From the NCBI GenBank assembly GCA_030849075.1, contig JASAOO010003342.1:1-44144 (forward strand): 44,144 bases of DNA, read 5' to 3'. The position numbers and the translations under genes were made by a program. This document shows, piece by piece, positions 28,801 to 36,986 of the stretch (positions are counted from its first letter, which is position 1; each line of letters begins with the position of its first letter). The notes beneath the pieces are model-generated. The model saw only the letters and a list, made by a program, of their open reading frames with translations. It was not told the DNA's origin and made no database searches. The DNA is from Zelonia costaricensis (Eukaryota > Euglenozoa > Kinetoplastea > Trypanosomatida > Trypanosomatidae).

Positions 28801-31467
28801 GAGCGGCGCGTCCATCACCGGCACACCGCACACACTACCGCCACGACTCTGGCACGGCGAGATGAGGTCTGTGTAGACGGTGCGGCGCAGACCTGCGTGG
28901 GCCGCGCGTGGCCCCGCCGCGGAGACGGAGAAGACCAGTGGCGAGTACGCGCCAGAGCGAGACGACGACGGCGGGGTCCTCCAGTGCGGCGTGCGTCTCG
29001 GCGAGCCACTCACGAATGCGGGATGGCGCTCGCACTTCTCCGCGACGCCGCGCACGACGTCGCTATTGCCGTAATCACCGCCCTGGCACGGGCTCTGCGT
29101 CGGGGCACGCGCGGCGTGACGCCGCGCCTGGTGCGACGCCACCCAGTCCTCTTCGTCCGCGTCGGGTGACAATGGCAGTTCCGCCATCACAACGACGTCC
29201 CCGTCTGGCTCCGCGTTGGCTGGTGTGACCTGCGTGGTGGGGAGCTCTGAGTACTGCCACGGCGCGCGTCGTCCGGCAAGGCAGCTGTAGGCGGAGGTCA
29301 GGGAGTGGCAAGGACTCCCGCTCCACGCCGCGCTGGACGGCCGCGGCATTCCGGCATGCCCGTGCAGCGAGAAGAGCGTCGATGCCCAGGAGAGTGCGCG
29401 CAGGCCCCCAGAGCTGAAAGCGCGACTGGAGGCTGGAGCAGCGCCGACGTCGACCGGCACGCCTGCCTCGGCCGCCTCCGGTGCTGCTGTGGCAGCATTG
29501 ACCTCTTTGCACAAAGCACCGGCGTCCAGCCAGCAGCAGCAGCTCCCAGTGCTCCCAAACGGGGCGTGCAGCCGAGCCGGCGCGGCGTCGTCTGCCTTGT
29601 GCGGCGACTCGCCACGCCACGGAGGCCTGACGCCGCCACCACCGCGCTGCCGGCTCAGAGTCCCTGTGCCGCTGCGGCCCCGCGGCGGGGAGCACGAACG
29701 TGTGGCGAAGGCGCCGCGCTCGAGACGCAGTAGCGCCAGCTTGCCGTGTGCTGCCCGCTGCTGGTTGACCGCCTCCGCCCACGCCGCCTCCTCCTGGTGT
29801 GCCACGGCTCGCCGGATGCGTGCGCGGTAGACACCGACCTGCCCGCTGGCGGGTGTCCCCGCACAGCTCCCCATCGCCGCAGAGCTTCCATTGTCGGCGG
29901 CGCGGTTGCACAGCTGCTCTGCCGCCGCACACCACAGCCCGACGGCGAACACGACGTGCCAGCCACAGATGGCTCCGCCCGGACGGGAGCCAGCCGGCTC
30001 GACGCCGAGAGCCGCAAGCCAGCGGCGACGCACCGGCGCGGCGTCGTCGGTGACTGTGGCGGTGGTGCCAACAAGCACGCGGCGCACCGGCTCCAGTCGC
30101 AGCACCACCTGCGCCTCCCAGAGGCACCACAGCACGCACACATAAGCGGCCCAGCAGAGGTCACGCCGCGTACTGCGGCGGCTACGCGTGAGCCCTGGCT
30201 GCGTGCAGAGCAGAAGCAGCACCATGCCCACAGCCACCACGAGTGCTGCGAGTCCCAGCAGGGTGGTCTGCCCCACTCCTGCCACACCGATCCACACTAG
30301 CGAAAAGGGAGCACATGCGACGATGCGCCCGCCGAGCTGCACGCCGCGTCTGCACAGCTGAGGGACGCGCCGCAGCAAAGCACAGCACAACCCCGGCTGG
30401 CGGTCACTGGCTGACCCAGCGGCGCTGCGGCGCCTCGCAGTGCACTGCACGACGCTGCGGAAAAGCAAGAGGCACCAGCTCGCCGCACTCACGGCCCCGA
30501 AGCACGCTGTTGTCGACGCAAAGCGCACGTGCGGCGCCGCACTGTCGAGGTCGATGCCAACGAAAACGTTCAAGAGCACTTGCGCTGCGGGCGTTGTGGC
30601 CCAGCCCGCCGTCCCGTCCTGTGCGTGTTCCGCAGCCGCTGCCGCACGGCCCGCCTGCCGCGGGAAGCCGAGGGCAGAGAAGAGTGCGACGGAGGTGCAC
30701 CCCGCTGCGAGGCTGCACACCGCCGCCACCCAGATCCACCACGGGCGCGGCGCGAGGGAAAAGGTGCGTGTTGCCTCAGCGTGGTGCTCCGCGACGCGCC
30801 ATGCGGATGCATCGCGATGCGGCGAGACTTGGGGCACCCGCACGTCGTCCTGCTTGCTGCAAGACCGCGTTGCGTCTTCGACAGCCGGGCCGCCGCGCGG
30901 CTGGCGTTCGTGGTCGGCACTTGGGTAGATGAGGGTCTCATCGACGCCAGCGTCCCGAGCGGGGGAGTAGAGGCCGACAGAGAAATCGAAGTCTGCGTCG
31001 CCGCCGTCCCCCTTCACCAGCTCGTCCTCTGCCCGGCACGGTTCGTGGGCGTGGCTGGCGTCGTCGTGTGGCGCGTGCATCGCGGCGCAGGCGAGGTCGC
31101 GATAGCGCTGCCGCGAGATGGAAAGCGGCGCGAGCAGGGTGTGGCACTGGCCCATCGATACCCCATCCACGTCGCGCCCGGCATCGGAGCCGACATCGGC
31201 AGAGGTGGCGCGTGGCTCGCAGGTGCCACGGACGCGGCCCGACACCGCTGATAGTTCGGTGCCGGTGTGCGGCTGCCGACACCCCTCCTCATCCGAGGGG
31301 TTCACCGGTGGTCTCTCGATGGCCGCGAGGCTCGGGCCGCATGCGAACACCACGAGGAGACTGGCAGCAGTGGCGTTCTGGCCACACACGGCGAGCCCGA
31401 ACAGGAGGTGCAGAACCACAGCGAGGTACGCCCCGTTAACGGTGGCCAGGAGGAGCGGGGACGCCAT
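25837..31467 (-). CDS. PIEZO: PIEZO-type mechanosensitive cation channel, 1876 aa
   Basis: The C-terminal 460 residues match the PIEZO pore module. The family signature PF-x2-E-x6-W is exact at 1422-1433 (PFLLELRVLLDW), followed by WMLLEDIHHTVY, a basic linker, and a hydrophobic outer helix (about 1486-1504). A soluble cap follows (about 1515-1755). The inner pore helix GIIALYTSFVLVMGSYIRNYF (about 1763-1783) leads into the cytoplasmic tail, with LRSPERLLRL near 1840. Upstream are many hydrophobic segments (for example 4-25, 244-262, 384-421 and numerous others between 1050 and 1420), consistent with the blade helices. They are separated by long Ser/Ala/Arg-rich loops (about 50-240 and 540-1000). 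Animal PIEZOs have about 2,100-2,800 residues, so fewer blade repeats are likely here. PIEZO opens on membrane tension and conducts cations. Its location in this cell (flagellum, pocket or contractile vacuole) cannot be read from sequence. The ATG at 31467 is the first in frame. Confidence 0.88.
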   Translation of the reverse strand: MASPLLLATVNGAYLAVVLHLLFGLAVCGQNATAASLLVVFACGPSLAAIERPPVNPSDEEGCRQPHTGTELSAVSGRVRGTCEPRATSADVGSDAGRDVDGVSMGQCHTLLAPLSISRQRYRDLACAAMHAPHDDASHAHEPCRAEDELVKGDGGDADFDFSVGLYSPARDAGVDETLIYPSADHERQPRGGPAVEDATRSCSKQDDVRVPQVSPHRDASAWRVAEHHAEATRTFSLAPRPWWIWVAAVCSLAAGCTSVALFSALGFPRQAGRAAAAAEHAQDGTAGWATTPAAQVLLNVFVGIDLDSAAPHVRFASTTACFGAVSAASWCLLLFRSVVQCTARRRSAAGSASDRQPGLCCALLRRVPQLCRRGVQLGGRIVACAPFSLVWIGVAGVGQTTLLGLAALVVAVGMVLLLLCTQPGLTRSRRSTRRDLCWAAYVCVLWCLWEAQVVLRLEPVRRVLVGTTATVTDDAAPVRRRWLAALGVEPAGSRPGGAICGWHVVFAVGLWCAAAEQLCNRAADNGSSAAMGSCAGTPASGQVGVYRARIRRAVAHQEEAAWAEAVNQQRAAHGKLALLRLERGAFATRSCSPPRGRSGTGTLSRQRGGGGVRPPWRGESPHKADDAAPARLHAPFGSTGSCCCWLDAGALCKEVNAATAAPEAAEAGVPVDVGAAPASSRAFSSGGLRALSWASTLFSLHGHAGMPRPSSAAWSGSPCHSLTSAYSCLAGRRAPWQYSELPTTQVTPANAEPDGDVVVMAELPLSPDADEEDWVASHQARRHAARAPTQSPCQGGDYGNSDVVRGVAEKCERHPAFVSGSPRRTPHWRTPPSSSRSGAYSPLVFSVSAAGPRAAHAGLRRTVYTDLISPCQSRGGSVCGVPVMDAPLSPRTLKEAAASWETLWHGAASVAASAKPDEVDAGAVPTASAADAGPAAVDVPGGERKAPRRTCERLRRAVGSLAGRLAQRLRAWLQHHTVLMEEDRVPGEGRGAAGAHNVAVAAAASEPSTAPAIPFRRLLALFARQHWAHFCALLTLVHFAVSGTVANLLPSAASLVYALERRPWPRATYWRLQVVFAALALLGKVTARVYVATVPFASAQQACWWIDLLLLRVDMADAAWSAPVGPRGSIAYRDIWADISLSGAVLAALVFQWLAVYADVRLLSLGSGDAHDDRSVAAPVATPSTATAATSTPAVAQLPGLLDSTSGSAASSHTAPSPRHRVAVGAWLSSCEAFVRRCNGHRRGAGADFYAAQLLFDAVSLGLFGWAYYAIVPNDTAASGDNLVYAVQHNRLPGIFVATALGLVVLMFVERVLYVLQARVAKYALHCLLTATYHVLYLVWRGGQESRGDGVEVESGAASPAASSVAMTASVSLLLTAKLASLWCGALQLRHGYAVHRLHDPFTIRTDLLHWLGYIAFRSVPFLLELRVLLDWSFSATTLKVQHWMLLEDIHHTVYRRYVDMHDLHHTSRNKGRRFPYVVRLYQGVLAFAVILFVLFFPLFWYSTFGPQVRASRVTAWSTDIAVAGLSTEPLFSADATLASSNFYKAAAVTFSGAKMSPEDLLRYASVTDTWQTAQMAECSSRMWSYTPAAVDALISRGGGGGGLQVLLRARVTRSRASEAMMLTVTPETSYTLPVASQAQLLDGLRAWRAADAAPTPTSLSPFTVPLPGLYTPYVLSASTGLTPMSAAGTPAAQCTLTLHRVGRYQGYSCVTCAVGDGSDATGTAAGAASLGSARESHFLFVVASSDVATLQSSFSLIPDVGIIALYTSFVLVMGSYIRNYFSGDAHRVVLLQLANPEPVAELMRYLYLARSSANNGQTGDLFLEQLLFLELLDLLRSPERLLRLGGRRVDDYDGGLYRDALYDATRRPFTLPGA

Positions 31468-31985
31468 GGCAGGTGTGTGGGTCGAGGTTACGCGGGGAGG
31501 GAGGGGGAGGGGATAGGCGAAGAAGCGAGCAGATGCCGAGGGTGCAGAGAGTGGTTGTGTGGTGACGGGAGAGGGGAGCTTTGCTAGAGCGTTGTGACAG
31601 CGGCGGGGTGGGGGTCAAGCGGAAAAGGGGAGTTGCGGCAGGAGAGCGGTGGAGAGACGCGTGCGATAGGGCGTACTGAACGTGTGACGTCATGGTCGCA
31701 AGTGCAGGCGCTTGTGTGCTTCTAGAACGTGCTACCGGCATTCCGATAGCTCGAGAACAAAGCACCCTTGGGCTCGCTTTTGTGTCGAAACTTGAGGAAC
31801 AGGAAAAGAAAGAGCCGCAGTGCCACCCGATCGGGAGAGGAGTCGCGTGCGACGAGTGGGAGGGGCAGCCGGGGCTGCGCCTCACCTTGGCGGTTGACTG
31901 TATACGGTTGTCAAATATGGCCGATAGACCACGCGCAGACTTCGAGGGGGGGGGCGGGGCGGGGCGCCGGCAGCGTACGTTGCGG
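31468..31985. other. Intergenic, PIEZO leader and 326-aa gene 3' flank
   Basis: A pyrimidine-rich stretch on the minus strand lies just before the PIEZO ATG, and a G run lies near 31949-31955. Otherwise mixed sequence. No gene. Confidence 0.6.
31584..31630 (-). promoter_or_regulatory. Candidate spliced-leader acceptor, PIEZO gene
   Basis: C-rich sequence on the minus strand is followed by CTCTAG, with the AG at 31585-31584; another AG is at 31580-31579. The leader would be about 115 nt. The stronger pyrimidine tract nearer the ATG (about 31520-31494) has no AG between it and the start codon. Confidence 0.35.
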
Positions 31986-32966
31986 CTACAGCAGCTCGAC
32001 CGAGTCGCCGCCCTCCATCAGCGTCACGTAGGGCCGGAATGCCGCCTTGGCAGACACCCCGTCCAGCGGCAAGGGCAGCTCGATCACCTGCTGCCACACC
32101 GCGTTTTCGCCACGTTCCGTCGTGGCCGACGTGGTGCTGCCCGTGGTGGCTGCGTCGGCCTCCACGGTCTGCAGCTCGACCGTGAGCGTCGGTTGCGTTG
32201 GCGCGGCGGGGGCGCCGGCTGAGTTGCCGCTGGCACCGGCGCGCCAGTGCAGCCGCAGCGCCGCCGTGAAGCAGGGCTGCGCCGACGACGCCCCCTCCAC
32301 CGCGGCATCGCCTGTCCCCGGCGACACGCTCGTGTCACGGCGCACCTCGAGGCAGCGGTCCACCACCTTCTTCCCAAAGATGCCCCACTGGTCGCTCCAG
32401 AGGAAGAGGCCGTGCGGGGTGCACTCGAGGGACAGCGCGTAGGGCTCCTCCCATATTAGCGGGGTCTCCAGCACGCGGTGGTGGTAGATCGCCTCCTCCT
32501 CGGCGGACGGTGGGCAGGGCAGGCTGGCCAGCGTCGCCGCATCCGCCTCGCGGGTTTCACCGGTGGCCGAGACGAGGTTGGGGAAGTACGCCGGGGCGAT
32601 ACTCAGCAGAATGTGTGGCTCATCCGCTGCGACGGAGCGAAGGCGGAAGCCAACGGACCAGCTCTGGTACGCCGACCACGCCTGCTCCGCCCACGCAGGG
32701 ACGTGGAAAGCCCGGCGCTGCTGCTGCTGCTGGTCTGCCGCTGCCATGGGGCTGACCAGGGCACAGCGACCGCTGAAGGCGTGGTGCGAGCGCCATGTCG
32801 TCGCGTGGTGCGCCGTCTCTGCGTCGAGCAGCTTGCCACCCGCGTCGAAGAGGTCGTTGTTGCGGTAGTGCTTGTGCAGCTGCTGCGGCGGGGAGGCCGT
32901 GTCGGGGCTGTCGCTGTCCTTGGCGGCGGTGGAAAGGCCGTCCGCGAATGCATCAAAGCCCCACAT
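31986..32966 (-). CDS. Conserved-looking protein, possible SPRY/ConA-like fold, 326 aa
   Basis: No confident family. The protein starts MWGFDAFADGL and has a short polyglutamine run near residue 80. Its middle contains WSAYQSWSVGFRLRSV and PYALSLECTPHGLFLWSDQWG, a pattern of alternating hydrophobic residues with Trp and Gly that suggests beta strands. The end reads FRPYVTLMEGGDSVEL, resembling the closing strands of SPRY or concanavalin-like beta sandwiches (a Pro-x-Val strand, a turn, then a Gly-Asp-x-Val-x-Leu strand). These domains bind proteins or glycans. The Ala/Thr/Gly-rich stretch near 230-290 looks like a loop insertion. No signal peptide or membrane helix is visible. The ATG at 32966 follows a clear acceptor, so the gene is secure but the fold is a guess. 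Confidence 0.75.
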   Translation of the reverse strand: MWGFDAFADGLSTAAKDSDSPDTASPPQQLHKHYRNNDLFDAGGKLLDAETAHHATTWRSHHAFSGRCALVSPMAAADQQQQQRRAFHVPAWAEQAWSAYQSWSVGFRLRSVAADEPHILLSIAPAYFPNLVSATGETREADAATLASLPCPPSAEEEAIYHHRVLETPLIWEEPYALSLECTPHGLFLWSDQWGIFGKKVVDRCLEVRRDTSVSPGTGDAAVEGASSAQPCFTAALRLHWRAGASGNSAGAPAAPTQPTLTVELQTVEADAATTGSTTSATTERGENAVWQQVIELPLPLDGVSAKAAFRPYVTLMEGGDSVELL

Positions 32967-32986
32967 GGTGAAGAGGCGGGGGTTGC

Positions 32987-33031
32987 CTGACAGGTGAGAA
33001 GGAGGAGGGTGGGGGTGGGTAGGATGGGAGA
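32987..33031 (-). promoter_or_regulatory. Spliced-leader acceptor, 326-aa protein gene
   Basis: A strong pyrimidine tract on the minus strand (about 33031-32992) ends in CTGTCAG, with the AG at 32988-32987, 20 nt before the ATG. Confidence 0.6.
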
Positions 33032-34590
33032 GTAGTGAGAATACGAGGCGAGGTGGGTTGGACAGGAAACTACGGCGAACTGCACAGCGGCACCTATCAA
33101 GGGGGAAAAAAAAGGCGAGAGGGGGGGGGCAGAGGAGGGGCTACGTTGAGGGAGAGGGAGAGACACGGCGAAGGTGTACGGGGGAGTGCTGGAGTTCCAT
33201 CACGCCGCGGAGGGACGAGCGGCAGCGAGGCTTCGCCGTTTCATGCGACGGTGGGCAGCGGCGCCTTCTCACGCCAGCGCTGGGTGCGCAGAGGCGCATT
33301 GGAGAATTCCCTTTCGTTCGAGAAGGTGTGGTCAAACGCTGACTTGTCGCTGACGTGAGACGCATCGGGAAACAACAAACACAGCTGAGACGCGTTTAAT
33401 GGAATCAACCCACGCAGGTAGAGGTGCACCTGCCGTTTTCGTTTGCGTGACCGCCTTCTTCCTCCTATTCGATGAGGCATCAGGAGATGGAGGAAAAACA
33501 AAAGAAACCCACTCAGTCGTCTAAAGACCGGCGCCAAACGTGCACCGCACCACGGCGAAGGGGGGAGGGGAGGGGCACACTGCCAGCCGAGGTGACGGAG
33601 CAGGCTCCCCACCCCGCCGAGCTCCTCGCCTTCCTCTCTCCCAGCTCTTCCCTCCCTCGGTGCGTCGAGAGGAGAAGGCGGGTACGGGGTGAGGGCAGAA
33701 GGGGTCGGCGAGCGTGCGCGGGGGCCATCGCAGTTCGCCTTTCATGCGCGTCGACGTGCCAAGCCCATGGGGGGCGGTGCGAGGGAGTGTAGGCGCGGCG
33801 TGCGCGGGGAGAAGTAGAGGAGGGTACAGCGGGTTATCCAGAAAAGTACGACGGTTAGTAGCAGCAGCGAGCAAAGCCAACGACAGAAAGAAAAAAAAAG
33901 TGCCGGCAACAGAGCTGAGGGGAGAGGAGCGCATACAGGGGGTTGAGAGAGAGAGCGGGCAAGGAGGGAAGCAACCGAGGGGACGGGGGCGACGCGCACT
34001 CAGTATTTGATGGCTGACCGCGCTGCCGCCGGCGCGCGCGCGCGTTTGGCGAGCGTGGCCGCGAGCCGTAGGAGGAGGTGGGTGGGTTGAAGAGCAACAA
34101 GAGCAGGAAAAAAAAAAGCTCTTGCAGAGGCGGAAAAAGGGTGGGGGCAGATAACAACGGAGATACAAAGAGAGATAAACAGAGGAAGGATGAGGGGGAA
34201 GGAGAGAGGCGACACTCGCGAGTGGGGGTCCCGTAGCATTGACAGCAACACACACACACGCGCGTGTGGCAAATCGTATGCGAGAGAGGAAGAGCGAGAG
34301 CGAGAAAGGGAAACGAGAGGGTGCATCCTTGCGCTCATCCGAGGAGGGGGGCAATCCAAGGAGGCAATGCAGCAGTGCACAGGTGGTGCACCACACGCGG
34401 GCCTCACAGGTGAACAGCGACAAAAAAAAGAAGGGAAAGCACTGACGTCGAGCACCGCCAACAACAAGAAGAAAAGAGAGAACCGGCAACACACTGTCTT
34501 GATCTCTCTCTCTCCCTCGTTGCCATCGACACGGGCGCACGCGGACTTCACCACTTTACATTGCTTCTCTTCGACACGGATCGATGCAGA

Positions 34591-34623
34591 CGCACACACA
34601 CACACACACACACACGCGCGCGC
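34591..34623. repeat. CA/CG alternating tract beside the LRR stop codon
   Basis: About 12 CA units run directly into about 5 CG units on the plus strand. Alternating purine-pyrimidine DNA of this kind favours Z-DNA. It starts about 5 nt past the LRR-protein stop codon. Confidence 0.9.
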
Positions 34624-34628
34624 AAACT

Positions 34629-36986
34629 CTACTGCGGTTTCTTTTGACGTTTTTGCGTGGTGTGCGAGTAGTACGGCATTGTGCAGCCGTCGTCCGTCAT
34701 GTCCGCCGAGCGGCCGCTAAAGACGCTCTTCTCGCCCGCGCTCAGCCGCAGCGATCGGCTCTTCGCGACGGACGAGACCTCGGTCCCGCTGTTCAACATC
34801 GTGACCCCAACCCGCGCCGACGACGTTGCCGCGGCGCCGTTGCTGCTGGGCGGTTCGGGGTTCGGCTTGCCAACGAGACCACTCAGCATTAGCGTCGTTT
34901 GCGTGTTCTCGAGCGACGACGGCGGCGTGCGGCGTTCGCCGTTGTGCGTGTCGCCGTGCAGCCCCCCGGTGCTCGTGAGGCTGCCGTTGCGCGGGGGGTG
35001 GTGCGGAATCTGCATCGGCGCGGCCAACGGCCCTGGAGGAAGGCTTGTGTTCCGCACGGTCGAGCGGCGGTCCGGGTTGGCCCTCGCCAGCGTCTCCGAG
35101 CTGTCCGAGAGAGCGGCTGTGTCGTTGAACGTGGCGCTGGAGCCGTTCACCGGCACCGACACCGCTGCGCCGCCGCCGCCGCCCCCAACGCGTGAGCTGC
35201 ACACAGACGAGTACCCGAACGCCCCGCCGCCGTTGGCCGTGCCGGCGCCGCACTCCCGATTTGCGGCGAGGAAGTCATCGAGCTTCATGTTCAGAGCCTC
35301 GTTTCCGGCCTTGGTGTACCACACCTGGGCCAGCGTGCGGTTGCCGCTGCACTCGATGCAGGCGCACAGCTCCTCGATGTCGTCCGTCGTGATGTTGACA
35401 CCGAGCATGACGAGCTGGGCGATGCTGCGGTTCTTGTGCAGGCTGCGAATGATGGGCAGCAGGGGGTGCTGGCGCTCCTCGCGCGAGGGGAGCTCGGAGC
35501 TGCCGCTGCTGAGGTCTTGCCGGGCCATCTCGGCGGCGGAGTAGCCCATCGTGGACACGAATGACATGCGCCGCTTGGAGGAGCTGCGCAGCTCGGCCAG
35601 GAAGGCAGGGTGAGCGATGGTGCTGGCCTGGTACGACACGTCGAGAAGCACGAGGGTCTTGTTGGTGACGAGGGCGCCACCGATGATGCTGAGGCTCTTG
35701 CTGGTCAGCTCGCACCCGCGCACGCTGAGGTTAAGCAGCCGCGGCGCGTGTGCGAGGCCGGCGGCAAGGGCCTGCACCGCCTCCTCGCTCAACGGGAACC
35801 GGAGGGCCAGAGTTGTGAGCTGGCTCGTCGAGGTGTTGAGGGCGGTGGCGAGCTCTTGTATAGGCTGCACCAGCCGCTCCGGCGTCCACGAGTCCGCCAG
35901 CTCGTCCCCTGCGTTGGCGGCAGCTGCCGCGCCGTTGCTGCCGTTAGCCCCGCGCGGTGCCTGCACCGTCACCGGCCCAACCATTCCCGGTTTCGTGCTG
36001 TAACACTCCTGCAGGTACAGCTCCTTCAGCGGGCTGCGACCCACCACGCCACTCACAAAGGCGGCGAGCGCATCGGGCGTGAAGCCGTTCCTGGTGTAGT
36101 AGTTGCCGTTGCCCTTGTAGAGAAACGTCACGAGCCGCGGCGTGCGCTGGATGTACGCGGTGATGGCCGCCACATTGTCCGTGCTGAGGGTGTCGCGGAC
36201 GTCGTCGATGTCGCCGCCGCCAGCGCTCTGCCCGCGACCCACCTCCAGCTGCTCGAGTGACCGGAACAGCGGTGCGACGGCCGCGAAGTCGGCGATGCCG
36301 TCGGAGGTGACGAGGTTGTCGGTCAAGACCAGAAGCTTCAACCCGCACGGCAGGCTGCGACGAGACCCGTTCCCCGCAGCAGTGGTGGCGAGAGCGGCTG
36401 CGGAGGGGCCGCCCTCCGGCGGTGGCGTGCCGTTGAAGACGCGGACGCGGCTGATCATGCGCCGCACGCCGTCGTCGGTGATTTCGTTACCAGCGAAGAT
36501 GGCGTTCTCTACGAGGGTGTCTTCGAGAAGTGCGGTCATGATATCCACAAATCCGTCGTCGCCAGCGTGCAGGGCGCGCATGTCGAGGGTGCGAATGCGG
36601 TGCTGTGGCCGCCGCTTCGGTGGCGTTGCCGCGCCGGCGGCCGCACCGTTGGCAGCAGGGACTTCGGGCAGCCCCTGCAGGTGGTTCGCAATCGCGGCGA
36701 CGGCGGCCTGGCCAACGCCTGGCGTCTTCAAGTACTGGCGGCGCCACTTCATACCCGGTATGACGGCCTCGCCGGCGCGCAACGACTCCACCAGCGCCTG
36801 CACCGCACGGCGCCGCGCTCGTGCCCGCACCTCCTCCACGGAGGCGCCGGTTGCGGCCGCGACGGCACGGTTCGCCGCCTTTGCAGGCAAGTCGCGGACG
36901 GGGCGCGTCGCGCGCGGTGTCGCCGACGGGGCTACGCGGTAGCGCGCCGCCGGGTCGGCCTTGGCGCTGGTGCAGCACACCCCCAT
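34629..36986 (-). CDS. Leucine-rich-repeat protein, N-terminally acylated, 785 aa
   Basis: The N-terminus MGVCCTSAK fits N-myristoylation (Gly2, Thr6) plus palmitoylation (Cys4, Cys5), which would hold the protein at the plasma or flagellar membrane; this dual-acyl arrangement is well known in trypanosomatid flagellar proteins. Residues about 130-560 contain ribonuclease-inhibitor-type leucine-rich repeats, for example IRTLDMRALHAGDDGFVDIM, LLVLTDNLVTSDGI, LTTLALRFPLSEEAVQALA, LLNLSVRGCELTSKSLSIIG and IAQLVMLGVNITTDDIEELC. Such repeats form a curved protein-binding surface, so an adaptor role is inferred. Residues about 580-785 are Gly/Ser/Asn-rich and unstructured, and the tail is basic. No kinase or GTPase domain is attached. 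The start is an ATG at 36986, about 53 nt after an acceptor candidate. The glycine must be exposed by removal of Met1 for myristoylation, which suits this start. Confidence 0.85.
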   Translation of the reverse strand: MGVCCTSAKADPAARYRVAPSATPRATRPVRDLPAKAANRAVAAATGASVEEVRARARRRAVQALVESLRAGEAVIPGMKWRRQYLKTPGVGQAAVAAIANHLQGLPEVPAANGAAAGAATPPKRRPQHRIRTLDMRALHAGDDGFVDIMTALLEDTLVENAIFAGNEITDDGVRRMISRVRVFNGTPPPEGGPSAAALATTAAGNGSRRSLPCGLKLLVLTDNLVTSDGIADFAAVAPLFRSLEQLEVGRGQSAGGGDIDDVRDTLSTDNVAAITAYIQRTPRLVTFLYKGNGNYYTRNGFTPDALAAFVSGVVGRSPLKELYLQECYSTKPGMVGPVTVQAPRGANGSNGAAAAANAGDELADSWTPERLVQPIQELATALNTSTSQLTTLALRFPLSEEAVQALAAGLAHAPRLLNLSVRGCELTSKSLSIIGGALVTNKTLVLLDVSYQASTIAHPAFLAELRSSSKRRMSFVSTMGYSAAEMARQDLSSGSSELPSREERQHPLLPIIRSLHKNRSIAQLVMLGVNITTDDIEELCACIECSGNRTLAQVWYTKAGNEALNMKLDDFLAANRECGAGTANGGGAFGYSSVCSSRVGGGGGGAAVSVPVNGSSATFNDTAALSDSSETLARANPDRRSTVRNTSLPPGPLAAPMQIPHHPPRNGSLTSTGGLHGDTHNGERRTPPSSLENTQTTLMLSGLVGKPNPEPPSSNGAAATSSARVGVTMLNSGTEVSSVAKSRSLRLSAGEKSVFSGRSADMTDDGCTMPYYSHTTQKRQKKPQ

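Larger units (their letters stand above)
32967..34628. other. Intergenic region (1.7 kb)
   Basis: It contains the leader of the 326-aa gene and the 3' flank of the LRR gene. There are G runs near 33121 and 33547, purine-rich stretches, a CA repeat near 34248-34260 and a CA/CG tract next to the LRR stop codon. A 339-codon minus-strand frame (34540-33521) starts at GTG and encodes Ser/Leu/Phe/Pro-rich sequence typical of purine-rich spacer. I reject it as a gene. Confidence 0.6.

Noticed and set aside
33521..34540. 339-codon minus-strand frame in a spacer
   Set aside because: It begins at GTG and encodes Ser/Leu/Phe/Pro-rich low complexity from purine-rich spacer.
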